A model generated the notes under the pieces. That model saw only the letters and a program-made list of their open reading frames with translations. It made no database searches and had not been told where the DNA came from. From NCBI GenBank assembly GCA_019137255.1, contig WPDH01000082.1, positions 140,789 to 204,788 of the forward strand: a DNA stretch of 64,000 bases, given 5' to 3'. Positions 45,004 through 55,305 of this stretch are shown here, one piece after another. The position numbers and the translations under genes are program-made. The DNA comes from Corinectria fuckeliana (taxonomy: Eukaryota > Ascomycota > Sordariomycetes > Hypocreales > Nectriaceae). Each line of letters opens with the position of its first letter. The first letter of the stretch is position 1.

Positions 45004-45088
45004 TGAGGGACACCGGATTTGAACCGGTAACCTTCAGGACACTCCAAAGATACTGGAATCTGACGCGCTACCGTTGCGCCAGCCCCCC
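45004..45088 (-). tRNA. tRNA, probable Trp (CCA), intron-containing, copy 2
   Basis: Same fold as the copy at 44838-44922: acceptor GGGGGGC/GTCCCTC, D arm GCGC-AACGGTA-GCGC (perfect stem), anticodon stem TCAGA/CCTGA, loop TTCCAG with anticodon CCA, T arm ACCGG-TTCAAAT-CCGGT (perfect), discriminator A. The 13-nt insert TATCTTTGGAGTG contains TGGA, which can pair with the anticodon TCCA as eukaryotic pre-tRNA introns do. The two genes are 81 bp apart in tandem. Confidence 0.72.
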
Positions 45089-45747
45089 AATTAATGACAT
45101 TTTAGCATCAATTCACTAGCCATGTAGGATGGATATCTGTAAGGCTTACTATGTCCATCTAGTCAGGGTACTTAGGCGACCGGGCCCATCACTTTGCTTT
45201 GTCTCCGATTCAGACAGAACACCATGCGAAGGTCCTTCAAACAGCGATTGCTGTGCGGCATTGTTCTTGCAACCATAGACGACTACTAGATAACCTACGC
45301 GACAAGCATATATCAAGCTCCTGTTGGTCATGGAATATAGAACTGAACACCGAGCTCGTCTGTGTCGGCAACATTCCACGAACTTCGCTCATCTCGACAA
45401 GGACAAGGGGCCTGCCTTGGAAGAAGGAGGCGCGAACAGGCGTCATCCTCGCGCTTGTCATTACGGTTATGCAGTTGCGAGCTTACCTACGTAGTAATCG
45501 ATGCAGTGGGGAGCTTGAGCGGAATTGGTAGGCTACGGCCGAGATTCTTTGCTTATAATTACTACCAGTAGCGCTCGACAACGCTCACTAGTACGTAAAA
45601 CCCCCCCCGGCACCATGTATAAGACTCTCGTAGACTAAGTACGGTAGCAAGGTAGACCTAGGTCGCCGGCCGTTTCAGCTACGGCCTTCCCCCAAGCCTC
45701 CCGCCACTGTCAAAAGAGCTAGCGCGAGCACAGGATTGAAGCCATCT
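45089..45747. other. Intergenic region
   Basis: 659 bp upstream of the tRNA pair, without a credible gene. It contains a poly-C run near 45601. Confidence 0.45.
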
Positions 45748-46381
45748 TCAACGCCTTAACTGCATTGCCACAAGCGCTTCAAGTATGTCCAGAAGTCCAC
45801 CAACCACAACAGCGATCTGATTATCGGCGCCGATGCTCCAGGAGGAAGCGCGGGTTCCGTCGGAGGTCTTGACGGGCCCAGCGGCGGTGGTGATATTCGG
45901 CGGCCCGAGCGAGGCAATGACTCGAGCTAAAGGCGCACCGCCAGCAAGGATTTCGGTGTCGATCGTAACGTCGCCGTGAGGGTAAACAGGAATTGGGCTG
46001 AAGATGGCCCTTTTTGTGTCCTTGTGGTAGCTACATGGTGGTTCGCAACAACCCACTTACATGTCTTGGCAGCAACCAGCCCCCCTCCGAAGACAGCCGT
46101 GATGTTCGCCCCAGTTTCGTGGTAACGATTGACGAGATCTTGAAGACTCCACTGCCATGCGAGAGAGCCTTGGCCTGAGCGGTTCCACCTGTTCATGCAG
46201 GCCACCCATGCGACACGCTGGGCGAGGGTGAAGGCGAAGGAGCAAGCGATGATACGATATCGAACGTCGCCTTCTTGCTATCTTGGGCTTGGTGCTGGGA
46301 AGTGGAGATTAGTAATCCTCTGACCGCGTAGCTCGCAGGGATCTGGACCCAATGAGAGAGGGGCAACTCGAGTGTACCCAT
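45748..46381 (-). pseudogene. Frame-disrupted gene relic of unknown function
   Basis: Protein-like stretches lie on the minus strand in mismatched frames. One reads ACSFAFTLAQRVAWVACMNR and continues to LVNRYHETGANITAVFGGGL before a good GTAAGT at about 46073. The next reads KDTKRAIFSPIPVYPHGDV through SWSIGADNQIAVVVGG to a stop at 45748. With that donor, no acceptor brings the second stretch into frame; only a weak GTTGTT donor would. An ATG at 46381 heads a third frame, with a TACTAATC branch-like site between. I read this as a decayed or partly mis-assembled gene; the NN gap at 46906 is close by. The family is not recognised. Confidence 0.35.
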
Positions 46382-46961
46382 AATCAGGAATCTTCCATTA
46401 GATCCCGTGACCTGCGCAGAGGCTTGCTCAGTGAGTACGGCACTCCAAGAGACAGTCTACATAGTACGTAGTCTAGATATGAGGCACGAAGAACTCGAGC
46501 AACCATCCCGTGCGTCTACATATCTCCAAATTCGAAGGCGATTGGGATTGCCTAATCGCCAGGGAATCCTTGAAACCCAGGATGAATAGGCTTCTGCTGT
46601 TCCTCGACCTCTCCGCGCACGGCCAGCTGTTTGGCCGACTGATCTGTTCTAGTCTTCTAGACCATGCAACCTGGTCCTGGACTCGGCTTGAAACGCTAGC
46701 CCTGGTCGGGATATCGAGCCGAAAGGTCCCTCGTCCAGTTTCTGCAGGGTTGCCCTTATAGAAGGGTGGCCGCGCAGTTGGTGTGAGTGGGAAAATCACG
46801 AACTCCGTGCTGTCGTTTAGGTACGCCCATGCAGGAGTCCCCGTCAACTCTGATATGTGATATAATCCCTCTACCTTCCCCCTCTTCCCTTTCCTCTTCT
46901 TTCTGNNTATAATCCCCCCCCCCCCCCCGGTCTGGCATCCTTCATTACTTCGAATATCACC
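46382..46961. other. Upstream region of the second receptor gene, with an assembly gap
   Basis: The window contains two N bases at 46906-46907, between a polypyrimidine run and an 18-base poly-C run ending at 46928. On the minus strand a stop-free stretch (about 46860-46480) contains protein-like text such as LTGTPAWAYLNDSTEFVIF, possibly a 5' piece of the relic at 45748-46381, but it has no ATG. Confidence 0.4.
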
Positions 46962-48459
46962 ATGGCTTGGGGGGACTTGAAGCTGGAGAGCCAGACTCTC
47001 AGCCCTTTGTCACCGGGTCTCAGAAGCGGATTGACAGCCATCACCATCCTCGCCTTCATATCCTTCTGCGCGTCAACCGGCCTCTTCATCTATCTCACAT
47101 TTAAACTGGCAACGTGGTGCCTCTATGTCAGGAACCGCCGAGCAAGCGAGGTTCAACAAACGAGATCGTTGCAGAAAGCCATCGACTTTACCCTCGGAAT
47201 CGACGGCGTCTTCTCCGACAACGACCAGGCCGACGGTGAGCAACCGGCGGCAGGTGACGCGAGGCTGCAAAATGCACCAAGGCATCCAAACCAGTTCCTC
47301 GTCTTGATCTTCAACCTCCTCGTGGCGGACATGCACCAAGGAGTGGCCTTCTTCCTTAATGCGGAGTGGCTACGCAAGGATGCCGTCGTCGTGGGCACCC
47401 CGACGTGCTTCACTCAAGGCCTGTTTGTCTCTCTCGGAGACTTGTCGTCGAGCATGTTCATCACGTCGATCGCGGTGCATACGTACCTGTCGGTGGTGAA
47501 GCGACGCCGGATAAACCACAACGTTCTGTATGGTCTCATCACGCTCGTCTGGATCTTCGTGTATGCGATTTCGTTCCTCCCGATTGCTGCTACTCGCGGA
47601 GGTGCCGAACACGGAGGGTTTTTCGTGCGAGCTGGTGGTTGGGTCAGTCATCTCTTTCCAGCAGCAGGGTCTTTGTACTGACACGGTGAAATAGTGCTGG
47701 ATGAACAAGGAGTACGGGAACCTGCGTCTCCTCACCCACTATCTCTTCATCTTCATCGCCCTCGGCGTGACCTCGTTGCTCTACATTGGCATCTTCCTCT
47801 CAGTCCGTCGACAGGCTCAGTCCGATGGCGCCGCAAAGCCCAACGAGGGCGAAGACACCACCCGGCTACAACTCAGCCACAACCCGCTTTTCCTCGTCTA
47901 TCCCGTCATTTACGTCCTATGCACCCTCCCGCTCGCGCTCGGCCGTATCGCCACCATGGCAGGGGCCGAGGTACCACTGGGATACTTTTGCTTTGCGGGT
48001 GCGATGATTGCATCCAATGGGTCTTTCGACTGTCTGCTCTTTGGCACAACGCGCAACGTCATCTTGTTCTCATCCAGGCATGACGTTGATGGTGCGAATC
48101 TCGGTTTGAACACGTTTGCCTTTATGAAGACGCCGGCGAACCGTCGTTTCGGCAATGTTATTGCTATCCAGGGTGGCAAACAAGGAGGCCACGAAGGCGA
48201 CTCAACTGTCGGATGGTGGCAGTGGACGGGCCGCGGGTGGGGCACAGACCCAAGAGGTCGAAAAGGGATGACCAGGACGACCAGCCAAGAATCTCTGAGG
48301 GGTCCAACAATACACATGGACACTATCACTTCGGTGGTGGTCGAAGTCGACGACACGGATGGCCGAAATACTAGATACCCAGATCTAACATCGAGTGCAA
48401 CTCCTTCGGTCAACAGCATGGAAAAGGGCTTTCCGAGGGTGGCAACCAGAAGTTCTTAG
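46962..48459 (+). CDS. Fungal seven-transmembrane receptor
   Basis: Two exons (46962-47642, 47695-48459; 52-bp intron) give 481 residues. Seven hydrophobic segments can be read: TM1 AITILAFISFCASTGLFIYL, TM2 FLVLIFNLLVADMHQGVAFF, TM3 LFVSLGDLSSSMFITSIAVH, TM4 VLYGLITLVWIFVYAISFLP, TM5 YLFIFIALGVTSLLYIGIFL, TM6 LVYPVIYVLCTLPLALG and TM7 YFCFAGAMIASNGSFDCLLF. A charged loop of about 45 residues separates TM1 and TM2, and a soluble tail of about 130 residues follows TM7. The order and the NxxL/LVAD motif of TM2 fit the fungal rhodopsin-fold receptor clan (cAMP-receptor-like or Git3-like); the class cannot be fixed by eye. The ATG has A at -3 within TCACCATGG. Confidence 0.8.
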
Positions 48460-48769
48460 ACATATCGAAGGTATGTCAATGATACCCAGATGGTTCAGGA
48501 TACTGATTGTTCATATTTCTTTGTTAGAATACGTAATTTACTTGGTTGGTGTGTTGCTAGGACTATTTTGTCTCCCCGCCTAGTTGCTTAAGCCATGTGA
48601 CTGCTTCTGCCAGTATCCGTCTTGACCCGCTCGCTGTCCTTAAAAGCAAACCGAGCCAGCAGACTTTGCTCCTCAATCCATTCTACCATATAAGAGTCAT
48701 AAAGGAAGACTATCACTCTACAGAGCTGAAGGCTAGCTTTCCCAATCCAGGGCTTTTTTTAATCGAACG
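48460..48769. promoter_or_regulatory. Promoter region of the SesB-like hydrolase gene
   Basis: 310 bp. Positions about 48648-48720 recur in diverged form at about 50600-50690 downstream of the gene. Confidence 0.5.
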
Positions 48770-50259
48770 ATGTGTCTAGATCCCAGCAGCAACAGCAGCA
48801 ACAGCAGCAATAAGAACATAGTCGACCCTGGGAGCACACTGCGCAACCCCAGCGGGGAGTTTGAGCAGGAGACGACCCCCCCAGCTGAGACAGCGAAAGC
48901 TCAAACCCCCCCCGGCGAAAAAGAATCAACTAAAGACAATCTCGAACCACCTACATCTCGTGTACCTCCTCCATCCCCGTATTCCGTCAGTTTATACTGG
49001 GGGGTGGTGCTTGCCAATTTGTTCTTTCTGCTCTTATCTATGCACTTTTCTCCCCTCTTCCCTTCATTGGGAAACCTGAAGGATTGGGCCTTCTCTCAGT
49101 TGCATTCCCTATGCTCCCTATGCTCCTTTGTCCTCCTGGCTTGGGGCGCCATAGCAAGTCCTGCGCAAGTGTTGCTGCCCGCCGTGATGGATTGGATTGC
49201 CCCACTCAAGGAAGAAGGGAAGTTTCGACAGTCCTTCACTATGTACGATCCTGAGGAGGTAGCCAACGTCCAGGGAGCCAAAGTCGAGTGAGTCTATGAG
49301 TCTCTAGCTATCACGGCCACTAACTGTGTTCCAGCGTTTTCGCCATTCATGGTCTCGGTTCTAACCCCAAGACTACTTGGATATACCATAAAGATGAACC
49401 CAACGTCGACTGGTTGAGAAATATTCTCCCGAGGCAGGAAGGGCTCGCGAACATCAAAATCACGGCGCTTAATCACCAGACCAAGTGGAACTCGCAGGCG
49501 ACAGCCATGACCGCCGCCAATCACGCAGCCGCGATGCTCCAAGAGATTGAACGCGTCAACAAGGTTTGAGCTTCGATCCTCTCCTAATGTTTGTTATTTC
49601 TTACATCAATTGCAGGGAGATCGGCCGATCATCTTTATTGCACACAGCTTTAGGGGACTGTTGCTAAAAGAGGTACACCACTTTCCCCTTCTTCCTCGGA
49701 ATGATAGACTAGTGAAAGCTAACGACCTGTTGCAGGCCTTACACCTTGCCACCAAAAGGTCCAGCCGCGTCGCTGAGAATACCAAGGGCATCTTGTTCCT
49801 CGGCGTGCCTCACCTCGGCATCAAGAAATGGTTCCTACCAGCGATCGTTTCTTTCACGGCGTATTGGCGAGGAGCCTCGCCCCAGCTTTTCGTGTACATG
49901 AAAGCGGGGAGCCCCGATCTCTCAGCTCTTGACGAAAGGTTCCGCGATGCCTATGCAAATCAAGCTTACATCTGCAACTTCTGGGAAATGAGGCCCTGGG
50001 TGATTTCATGGTTCTCCTTGAATGCTGTAAGCTGAACCTAATCCGGAAACCGCTGTTTAACCTTGCGCGATGCTGACCCTAGACTTAGATGGTGCCCTTC
50101 GAGACCGGACTGGATTACGCTGTCGAGGATTGGCTGGATGCTGGTCACCGTGAACTAAATTCGTTCGGGTCAGAAACTGACCCTAACTTGAAGAAGATCC
50201 TATCTCATTTCATGCGGGCGTTCTCTCGTGCAACTGGTACCATTCCGGCAGATGGATGA
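48770..50259 (+). CDS. Membrane-anchored SesB-type alpha/beta hydrolase
   Basis: Five exons (48770-49287, 49335-49563, 49616-49672, 49736-50026, 50089-50259) give 421 residues. The N-terminal 75 residues are Ser/Asn/Pro-rich, encoded partly by a CAG-like repeat. Two hydrophobic segments follow (LYWGVVLANLFFLLLSMHF and SFVLLAWGAIASPAQVLLPA). The hydrolase domain has VFAIHGLGSNPKTTW (173-188), the elbow IFIAHSFRGLLLKEAL with Ser260, GILFLGVPHLG, and a late HREL-SF-SETDPN block with His385. This is the SesB/lipase-like domain common at the N-terminus of fungal NACHT and TPR incompatibility proteins, but here it stands alone. The family elbow is usually HSFGG; Arg262 replaces the first Gly. Intron 3 (63 bp) is in frame and stopless. 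Confidence 0.8.
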
Positions 50260-51174
50260 GAATGATTTTCGCGGGGAAAGCCTCTCAAGCATCCAGCTGT
50301 GCATGGGGGGCCGACGCCCTTAAGGCTGCCGGGCCCCATGAGCTGTTAGGCACTTACCTGCATTGGGTACATCAATGACACATGATTCACAATAGCTAGG
50401 TGAAGGGTAACGAAGCCTTCTTTGTTCTGTTTCTTTATTTGACGTTAAGTATGTAGCCAGGCTACTCGAGTTGAGTCTGAGTATTCCATGCTAGAGTTGT
50501 TTGTGCCTCGGGAAACGCTGCTTGGTTTGCGTACCCAATTGCTGAAGCTAGGTAAATGCTTTGACCAGTGACCATCTCAGCCAAATTACTTTCCTCAATG
50601 CCAACCGAGCCACCAGACTTTACTTATTAATGTATCTAAGAAGAATACTAGAGTTATAAAGGAAGGCTATCACTTAACATAGGTCAAAGAACTACTATTT
50701 AAGTTAGATATAGCAGTTAGGAACCTTGACTAATCTCGCGCAATGGTCAAAGGGTGCCTCTTCTACTATTTAGAAGGCCCGCTAACACCACCATCTTTAC
50801 ACTATCACTATCTGTATACTGCGGGCAGGCCGAACAGTTTGAACAATTTGAACAATAAGAGTAATAAAAACAATGCTAGCTTCTATTTGTTGAACACAAG
50901 TTGACTAAGGAACGTAACTTACTGTATTCTGCCACAAAGAATGCGTCAACAATGAATACTTCGTCATCTATGCAACTTATAAACAGCGCTCCATCAAGCC
51001 TTGACTGACTGACTCTCTCCCAACCTCATACATATCTACACACAACCGATAACTTCCAAGTGCCTCGTCTCTTGACTTCCTTCCGACTCCTAAGCCAAGG
51101 TAGACTCAACTATCTCTATTGGCTAGAATCCCTCAGCGGTCTGTCCTTCGAGAGTACATCGCCTTGCTCAAACT
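50260..51174. other. Intergenic region with a decayed copy of the hydrolase promoter
   Basis: At about 50600-50690 the words ACCGAGCCA-CAGACTTT and GTTATAAAGGAAGGCTATCACT match the promoter at about 48650-48718 with many C-to-T or G-to-A type changes. The right part (from 50940) is the CA/CT-rich leader of the next gene. Confidence 0.55.
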
Positions 51175-52386
51175 ATGGCCGCCGCTGATGACAAATTCGT
51201 GTCGGATATCGGACAAACAATCCTTTCGTTTTGCCCATCGAATCGTCCTGTCGACGGCGCGACGTCTCCAGAAGAGTACAAGGTAACTTTCGAAATCGAT
51301 TGGGATCCTCGGGCATTCATCCGGGACCAAATGCCTGAAGAGGAATCCGGTGATGCCTTGGAGACGGCTCTCACATTCACTCACTCCCACGAGACCATGC
51401 AGGTGATGACTTGCGATCATTACCTGTGCGAGACTTGGCCGGAAACTGGACTACAGACCCTACAGCTCATGAAAGATGTGGTTCGCAATGGGGACGCGAC
51501 TGCCGTCCCCATTGCAAACCACAACATAGTCGCCCGGATTCAGGGATCAAAGGTGTTCGCTGAGGCATCCGGGACGGCTGATTTTGTCGCAGAATTCGGG
51601 GACCAGCTTGCATGGCTAGGTGCTGCTCTCAGGTGTTCTCCACACGAGGGCGCAGTATCCTACTGTCGGCCATTGATCGTGCGGATTGACGCTGAAGAGA
51701 GTCTATCGTCCGATTCGACCAGACACTTCAAGGTCACCATCCAGACTCGCGCAGAGCTTGAACCTCTGTGTTATTCCAAGGGCAAATGCTGGTTAAGACT
51801 GTTCAGGAACCCAGTCATCGTTGAAGGATATCGCCCATTCAGCATCTCGATACCTGGTATAGGTCTATCAATCTCGAATGAGGTCATCGCAAAGCGGTTT
51901 CAAACACGACGCACATACGCTATAGATGGAAGGTCCTTTATTAAGGGATATCGTGCCATGTATGAAATATGCAGAGCGACTGAGGGGTGGTCTCATCGTC
52001 TGATAACGAATGAGTTGGATCCTGGCGACTTATTGCATAAAGACTCTACGATCTCTGAGCTCCCCACATACGAGGACAATAAGATGTTCTCATGCAGACG
52101 AGGAATGGTTTGCTTTGACCATTGTTGTCAATATATTCCACCACAGGTGAAAGACGTCAAGGAGGGAGCAAGTAAAGATATTAAGGAGGGAGTGAATGAA
52201 GTCAACCCAAATTCAGCTGATCTGCAGCGTACAAATACAGCTCGTCGAAAGAATAAAAGTCCAAGTTGTTTAGAGCGGCTTTTTCAGGATTATGATCCTT
52301 GTTGTATTTCTTTTTGCGTTCTAATGTATTTTTGGACTATTCTTTTTACTATCTTAGAGCTTAATATTTACTGGAATAACCGCTAA
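51175..52386 (+). pseudogene. Truncated member of a large fungal protein family of unknown function
   Basis: A single frame of 403 residues from an ATG with a CA-rich leader. Text such as YKVTFEIDWDPRAFIRDQ, TWPETGLQTLQLMKDVVRNG, ARIQGSKVFAEASGTADFV, LAWLGAALRCSPHEGAVSYC and RNPVIVEGY...FIKGYRAMYE matches, from memory, the start of a widespread Pezizomycotina family of about 1000 residues with a VTF-WDP N-terminus. After about residue 360 the codons become AT-rich (Asn, Lys, Phe, Ile, Tyr), and the last 45 residues are encoded by sequence continuous with the AT-rich block. The gene therefore ends in decayed DNA and is probably a 3'-truncated copy. Expression as a short protein remains possible. 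Confidence 0.6.
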
Positions 52387-53255
52387 AGCATATTAGTATA
52401 TAGTACTATTAGTACTATATAGGCACTAAATAAAGACTTTTTTATATTTTTATTAGCTATTATTAATTATTACTAACTCTTAATTTTCTAACTTATATTA
52501 ATATTTAGATAAACTTTAAAAGGTTTATTACTAGAACTATAATTATAGTTTAATATTATATTTAACTAATTTCAGATTTTAGTATATTATTTATTATTAT
52601 TTTAACTATAAGCTAAGCTATTATATAGCTTAATTAGACTGCTAAGAAAACCTAGAAATTTATTTATAAAATAAAATAATTTCTTATTATATTTAGATAT
52701 AAAGAATATACTTAGATACTTAATTCTTCTCTAATTATTTTATAAAATATATTATTTTAATTTATGTTTTCTTTTTTATTTAGTAACCTATTTATAAGTT
52801 ATTAAAGCTTACTTTAAAGACTATAATTATATTAAACCTTTAAAAGCTTTATAATTATTAACTTTAAAAAATATAACTTTTTTATATAGTAAGCTATATA
52901 CTACTTAATAAAGGTTTATATTACTAATTTGTTTTAATTATTTAAACTTTTTATATATATAAGTTAGTTAATTAAAATAAGATAAATAACTATAAGATAA
53001 GTATTAATATATTATAAGACTTTAACTTACTAAGTAGTTAAAAACTACTTATTAAGATTACTAAGTAATCCTACTTAATAAGCTTTATACTCTTAGTATA
53101 CTTTAGCCTTTTAAGACTTTAAGTGCTAGCTTTTTTAAAAGCTAACTATTTAAGCTATAAGCTTATCCTCTTATAATTACTCTTCTTTTTAAACTGTCTT
53201 TATAAAGGCTGACCTTAACAGTAACCCCTATGCCACAGGGACATACTTAGTAGTA
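52260..53255. repeat. AT-rich, RIP-like block 1
   Basis: About 1 kb of very low GC, dense in TA dinucleotides and poor in CA/TG, with sharp borders against normal sequence. This is the pattern left by RIP (CpA to TpA on both strands). No frame is open for long. The original element is not identifiable by eye. Confidence 0.8.
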
Positions 53256-53986
53256 TAAAAGAGGCAGATGAGAAGGATTTGGACCAGAGTTCTTGCGCTA
53301 CCCAGCGATGGCAACTTCTGGGTGGGTAGGAAAATGAGTGAATGGCAATGTGGCGATTGGTGACACTGGAATTCAGGCAGCCTTTAGTGTATCTTCTATC
53401 CCAGATGATCCAAGTGGAGAGTTCATGTGTTTACTGGGACTGCTTTGCTCATGGTGAATGACTGTTCCCTGCTTGCCATTGTTTACGTTAATGTGTTCCT
53501 ATCCCAACTACCTAGACTTGTTGTCGGCATCGCCGTTTGTCTTACCCGAGAGTACTTCGTCTACTGTGACCCGAAGTTCCACAGGTTTCTCTACACGAAT
53601 TGTCCCAAACATACACGCGATGAGGCAAGCCGCAGACAAGCAGAAGACAGTTGCGCGGAGATGAGCTCTGGATTGGAGATGTTAGGCGACCTGCATCTAT
53701 TCTACGAGATTGTGGGAAAGCGATGACACGCAAACAAGCGACTGACCGACTGACTGACCTACTGACTGGCTCATCCTCAGGAAGACTGAAAGTGGACGTC
53801 GATGGATTGCTAGACGCAACGCCCAAGTGCTCGACTATAAAAGGGAAGACTGCTCCCTCTGGCTGATGCAAAATCCTTTCCTTCCATCCCCCTCAGCTTT
53901 CCCCATTTCGCCCGCCTTGCAAGCCTAGCATCGTCGACAAAACACCAAGACCACGGGCTATTTGCTGCTTCTACGGAAGTGTCAAA
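53256..53986. promoter_or_regulatory. Upstream region of the DUF6601-like gene
   Basis: Base composition returns to normal after the AT block. A short GACTGACCGACTGACTGACC run lies near 53742. The last 130 bp carry a TATA element and a CT-rich leader. Confidence 0.5.
53835..53843 (+). promoter_or_regulatory. TATA box candidate
   Basis: CTATAAAAG lies about 150 bases before the ATG at 53987, a near-consensus TATA box. Confidence 0.6.
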
Positions 53987-55089
53987 ATGGCCACCCAACG
54001 CCTGCCGCCGTTCTCATTGGCGCATCAGCTTACTACAGATGATGTAGCTAGAAACATCACCCGCCAGAAAGCGAATAGGTACCTAGCCCGCCGAATGCCG
54101 AGCTCCTCTCTTGGGCGCATCGTAATGCTGCCGTGCTAACCAACGACTCCTCTCGCAGAGCGCTGGTTGAAGAAACCTTGGAAGGTGTCCTCTCCATCCT
54201 CGAAAAGGAGCTTGAAACCGTTGTCCTCGACGAATTGCACAACCGTCTGTGGTTGCTCGCGACTCAATCAAGCCAGAACATCGACTCGATCCACGAGCAC
54301 GTTATCAAAAACAGGAACATCGTTGTTTCTGAAGGATCGAACTTGCACCTCGTCTGGTATTACGATCGAGTCTATGTCAAGCCTATTCCACGGGAACTGT
54401 TCAATAATAGTTTCTGGACCAACAATCTCTTGCCCCATTCTGCCGAATTTCGCCAGGGCAGTCAGCCAAATCCGCCTCAGGAAGACTATCCAGTCGATTC
54501 GCTTTCCCCTGCTTGCCGAGCCGCCTTGGGCTTTCTACGAACCTGGAGCCGTCTCGTCCAGCACGAGTCCGATTTCACCATCGCACAGGACGCAAAACTC
54601 TTGCCCAGCGACATGAAGTATCCCGAATTTGAGGACTTCATCAGGCCCTTTGGTCTCATTGACGACGAAGTCGTGTCGAAGCGTTATTTGTACGGTCAAT
54701 TCCGCCTCACCCGTCTCAATTGGGCCACTCGTTTGTTCAGACCACCTTCTGCCACTCGCAAGTTGTGGAGCATTCCGGTTTATTACTACAAGACGCGCAC
54801 TCAAACCGGGCAATACTTTATGGAGTACGCGGCTATACTCGCGATCGCCTTCATCCTACCGTCTTTGATGCTCGCCAGCTTCGAAGTCATGATGACAGCA
54901 GAGGAGGTGGATTCTCCGACGCTAGGCTCAAAGTTTGGCTGGGGATTCTCTATTGTCGTGATTGCCAGTTGTCTGGCTGTCTTCGCTGTCTCGATTGTAG
55001 CCGTTTGTTGGGATTTATTTTGTCAGCTCTGTTTTGCGATCAAGGCGTCTAGGAAGGGATGGTGGGGACGCATCATGGAAAGGGTTTGA
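53987..55089 (+). CDS. DUF6601-like fungal membrane protein
   Basis: Two exons (53987-54078, 54159-55089; 80-bp intron with GCTAACC branch) give 340 residues. The middle carries HLVWYYDRVYVKPIPRELFN and a following FW, then ACRAALGFLRTWSRLVQHESDF and FGLIDDEVVSKRYLYGQFRL, which I recall as hallmarks of the DUF6601 family often found in accessory or subtelomeric fungal DNA. Two C-terminal membrane spans are clear: EYAAILAIAFILPSLMLASF and FSIVVIASCLAVFAVSIVAV. The function is unknown. It sits between an AT-rich block and a direct-repeat region, in line with an accessory location. Family assignment is from memory. Confidence 0.78.
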
Positions 55090-55120
55090 CTGGGTTACTG
55101 GATGTCGCAGGCCTAGTATG

Positions 55121-55170
55121 TAGAGGGAAATTTGCTGTGTGTGTATACTTGAGTAGAGCATACTCGAGTA
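55121..55170. repeat. Direct repeat copy A (with palindromes)
   Basis: It matches 55256-55305 at 45 of 50 positions without gaps. It ends with TACTTGAGTA-GAGCA-TACTCGAGTA; the second decamer is a perfect palindrome. Confidence 0.85.
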
Positions 55171-55255
55171 AGGGACTGTGGGAAAGGGGTTTAAGATGGG
55201 TTTTGGGATGGGTTATGGAACAGACTTACTGGAACTTGCACTCCTACCATGTAAT

Positions 55256-55305
55256 TAGAGGGCAATTTCCTGTATGCGCATACTTGAGTAGAGCATACTC
55301 GAGTA
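55256..55305. repeat. Direct repeat copy B (with palindromes)
   Basis: The last 26 bases, ATACTTGAGTAG through CGAGTA, are identical to copy A; all five differences lie in the first half. Confidence 0.85.

Noticed and set aside
53427..53726. 99-codon plus-strand frame with hydrophobic start
   Set aside because: Begins with GTG, has no ATG before the hydrophobic part, and overlaps the promoter of the DUF6601-like gene.
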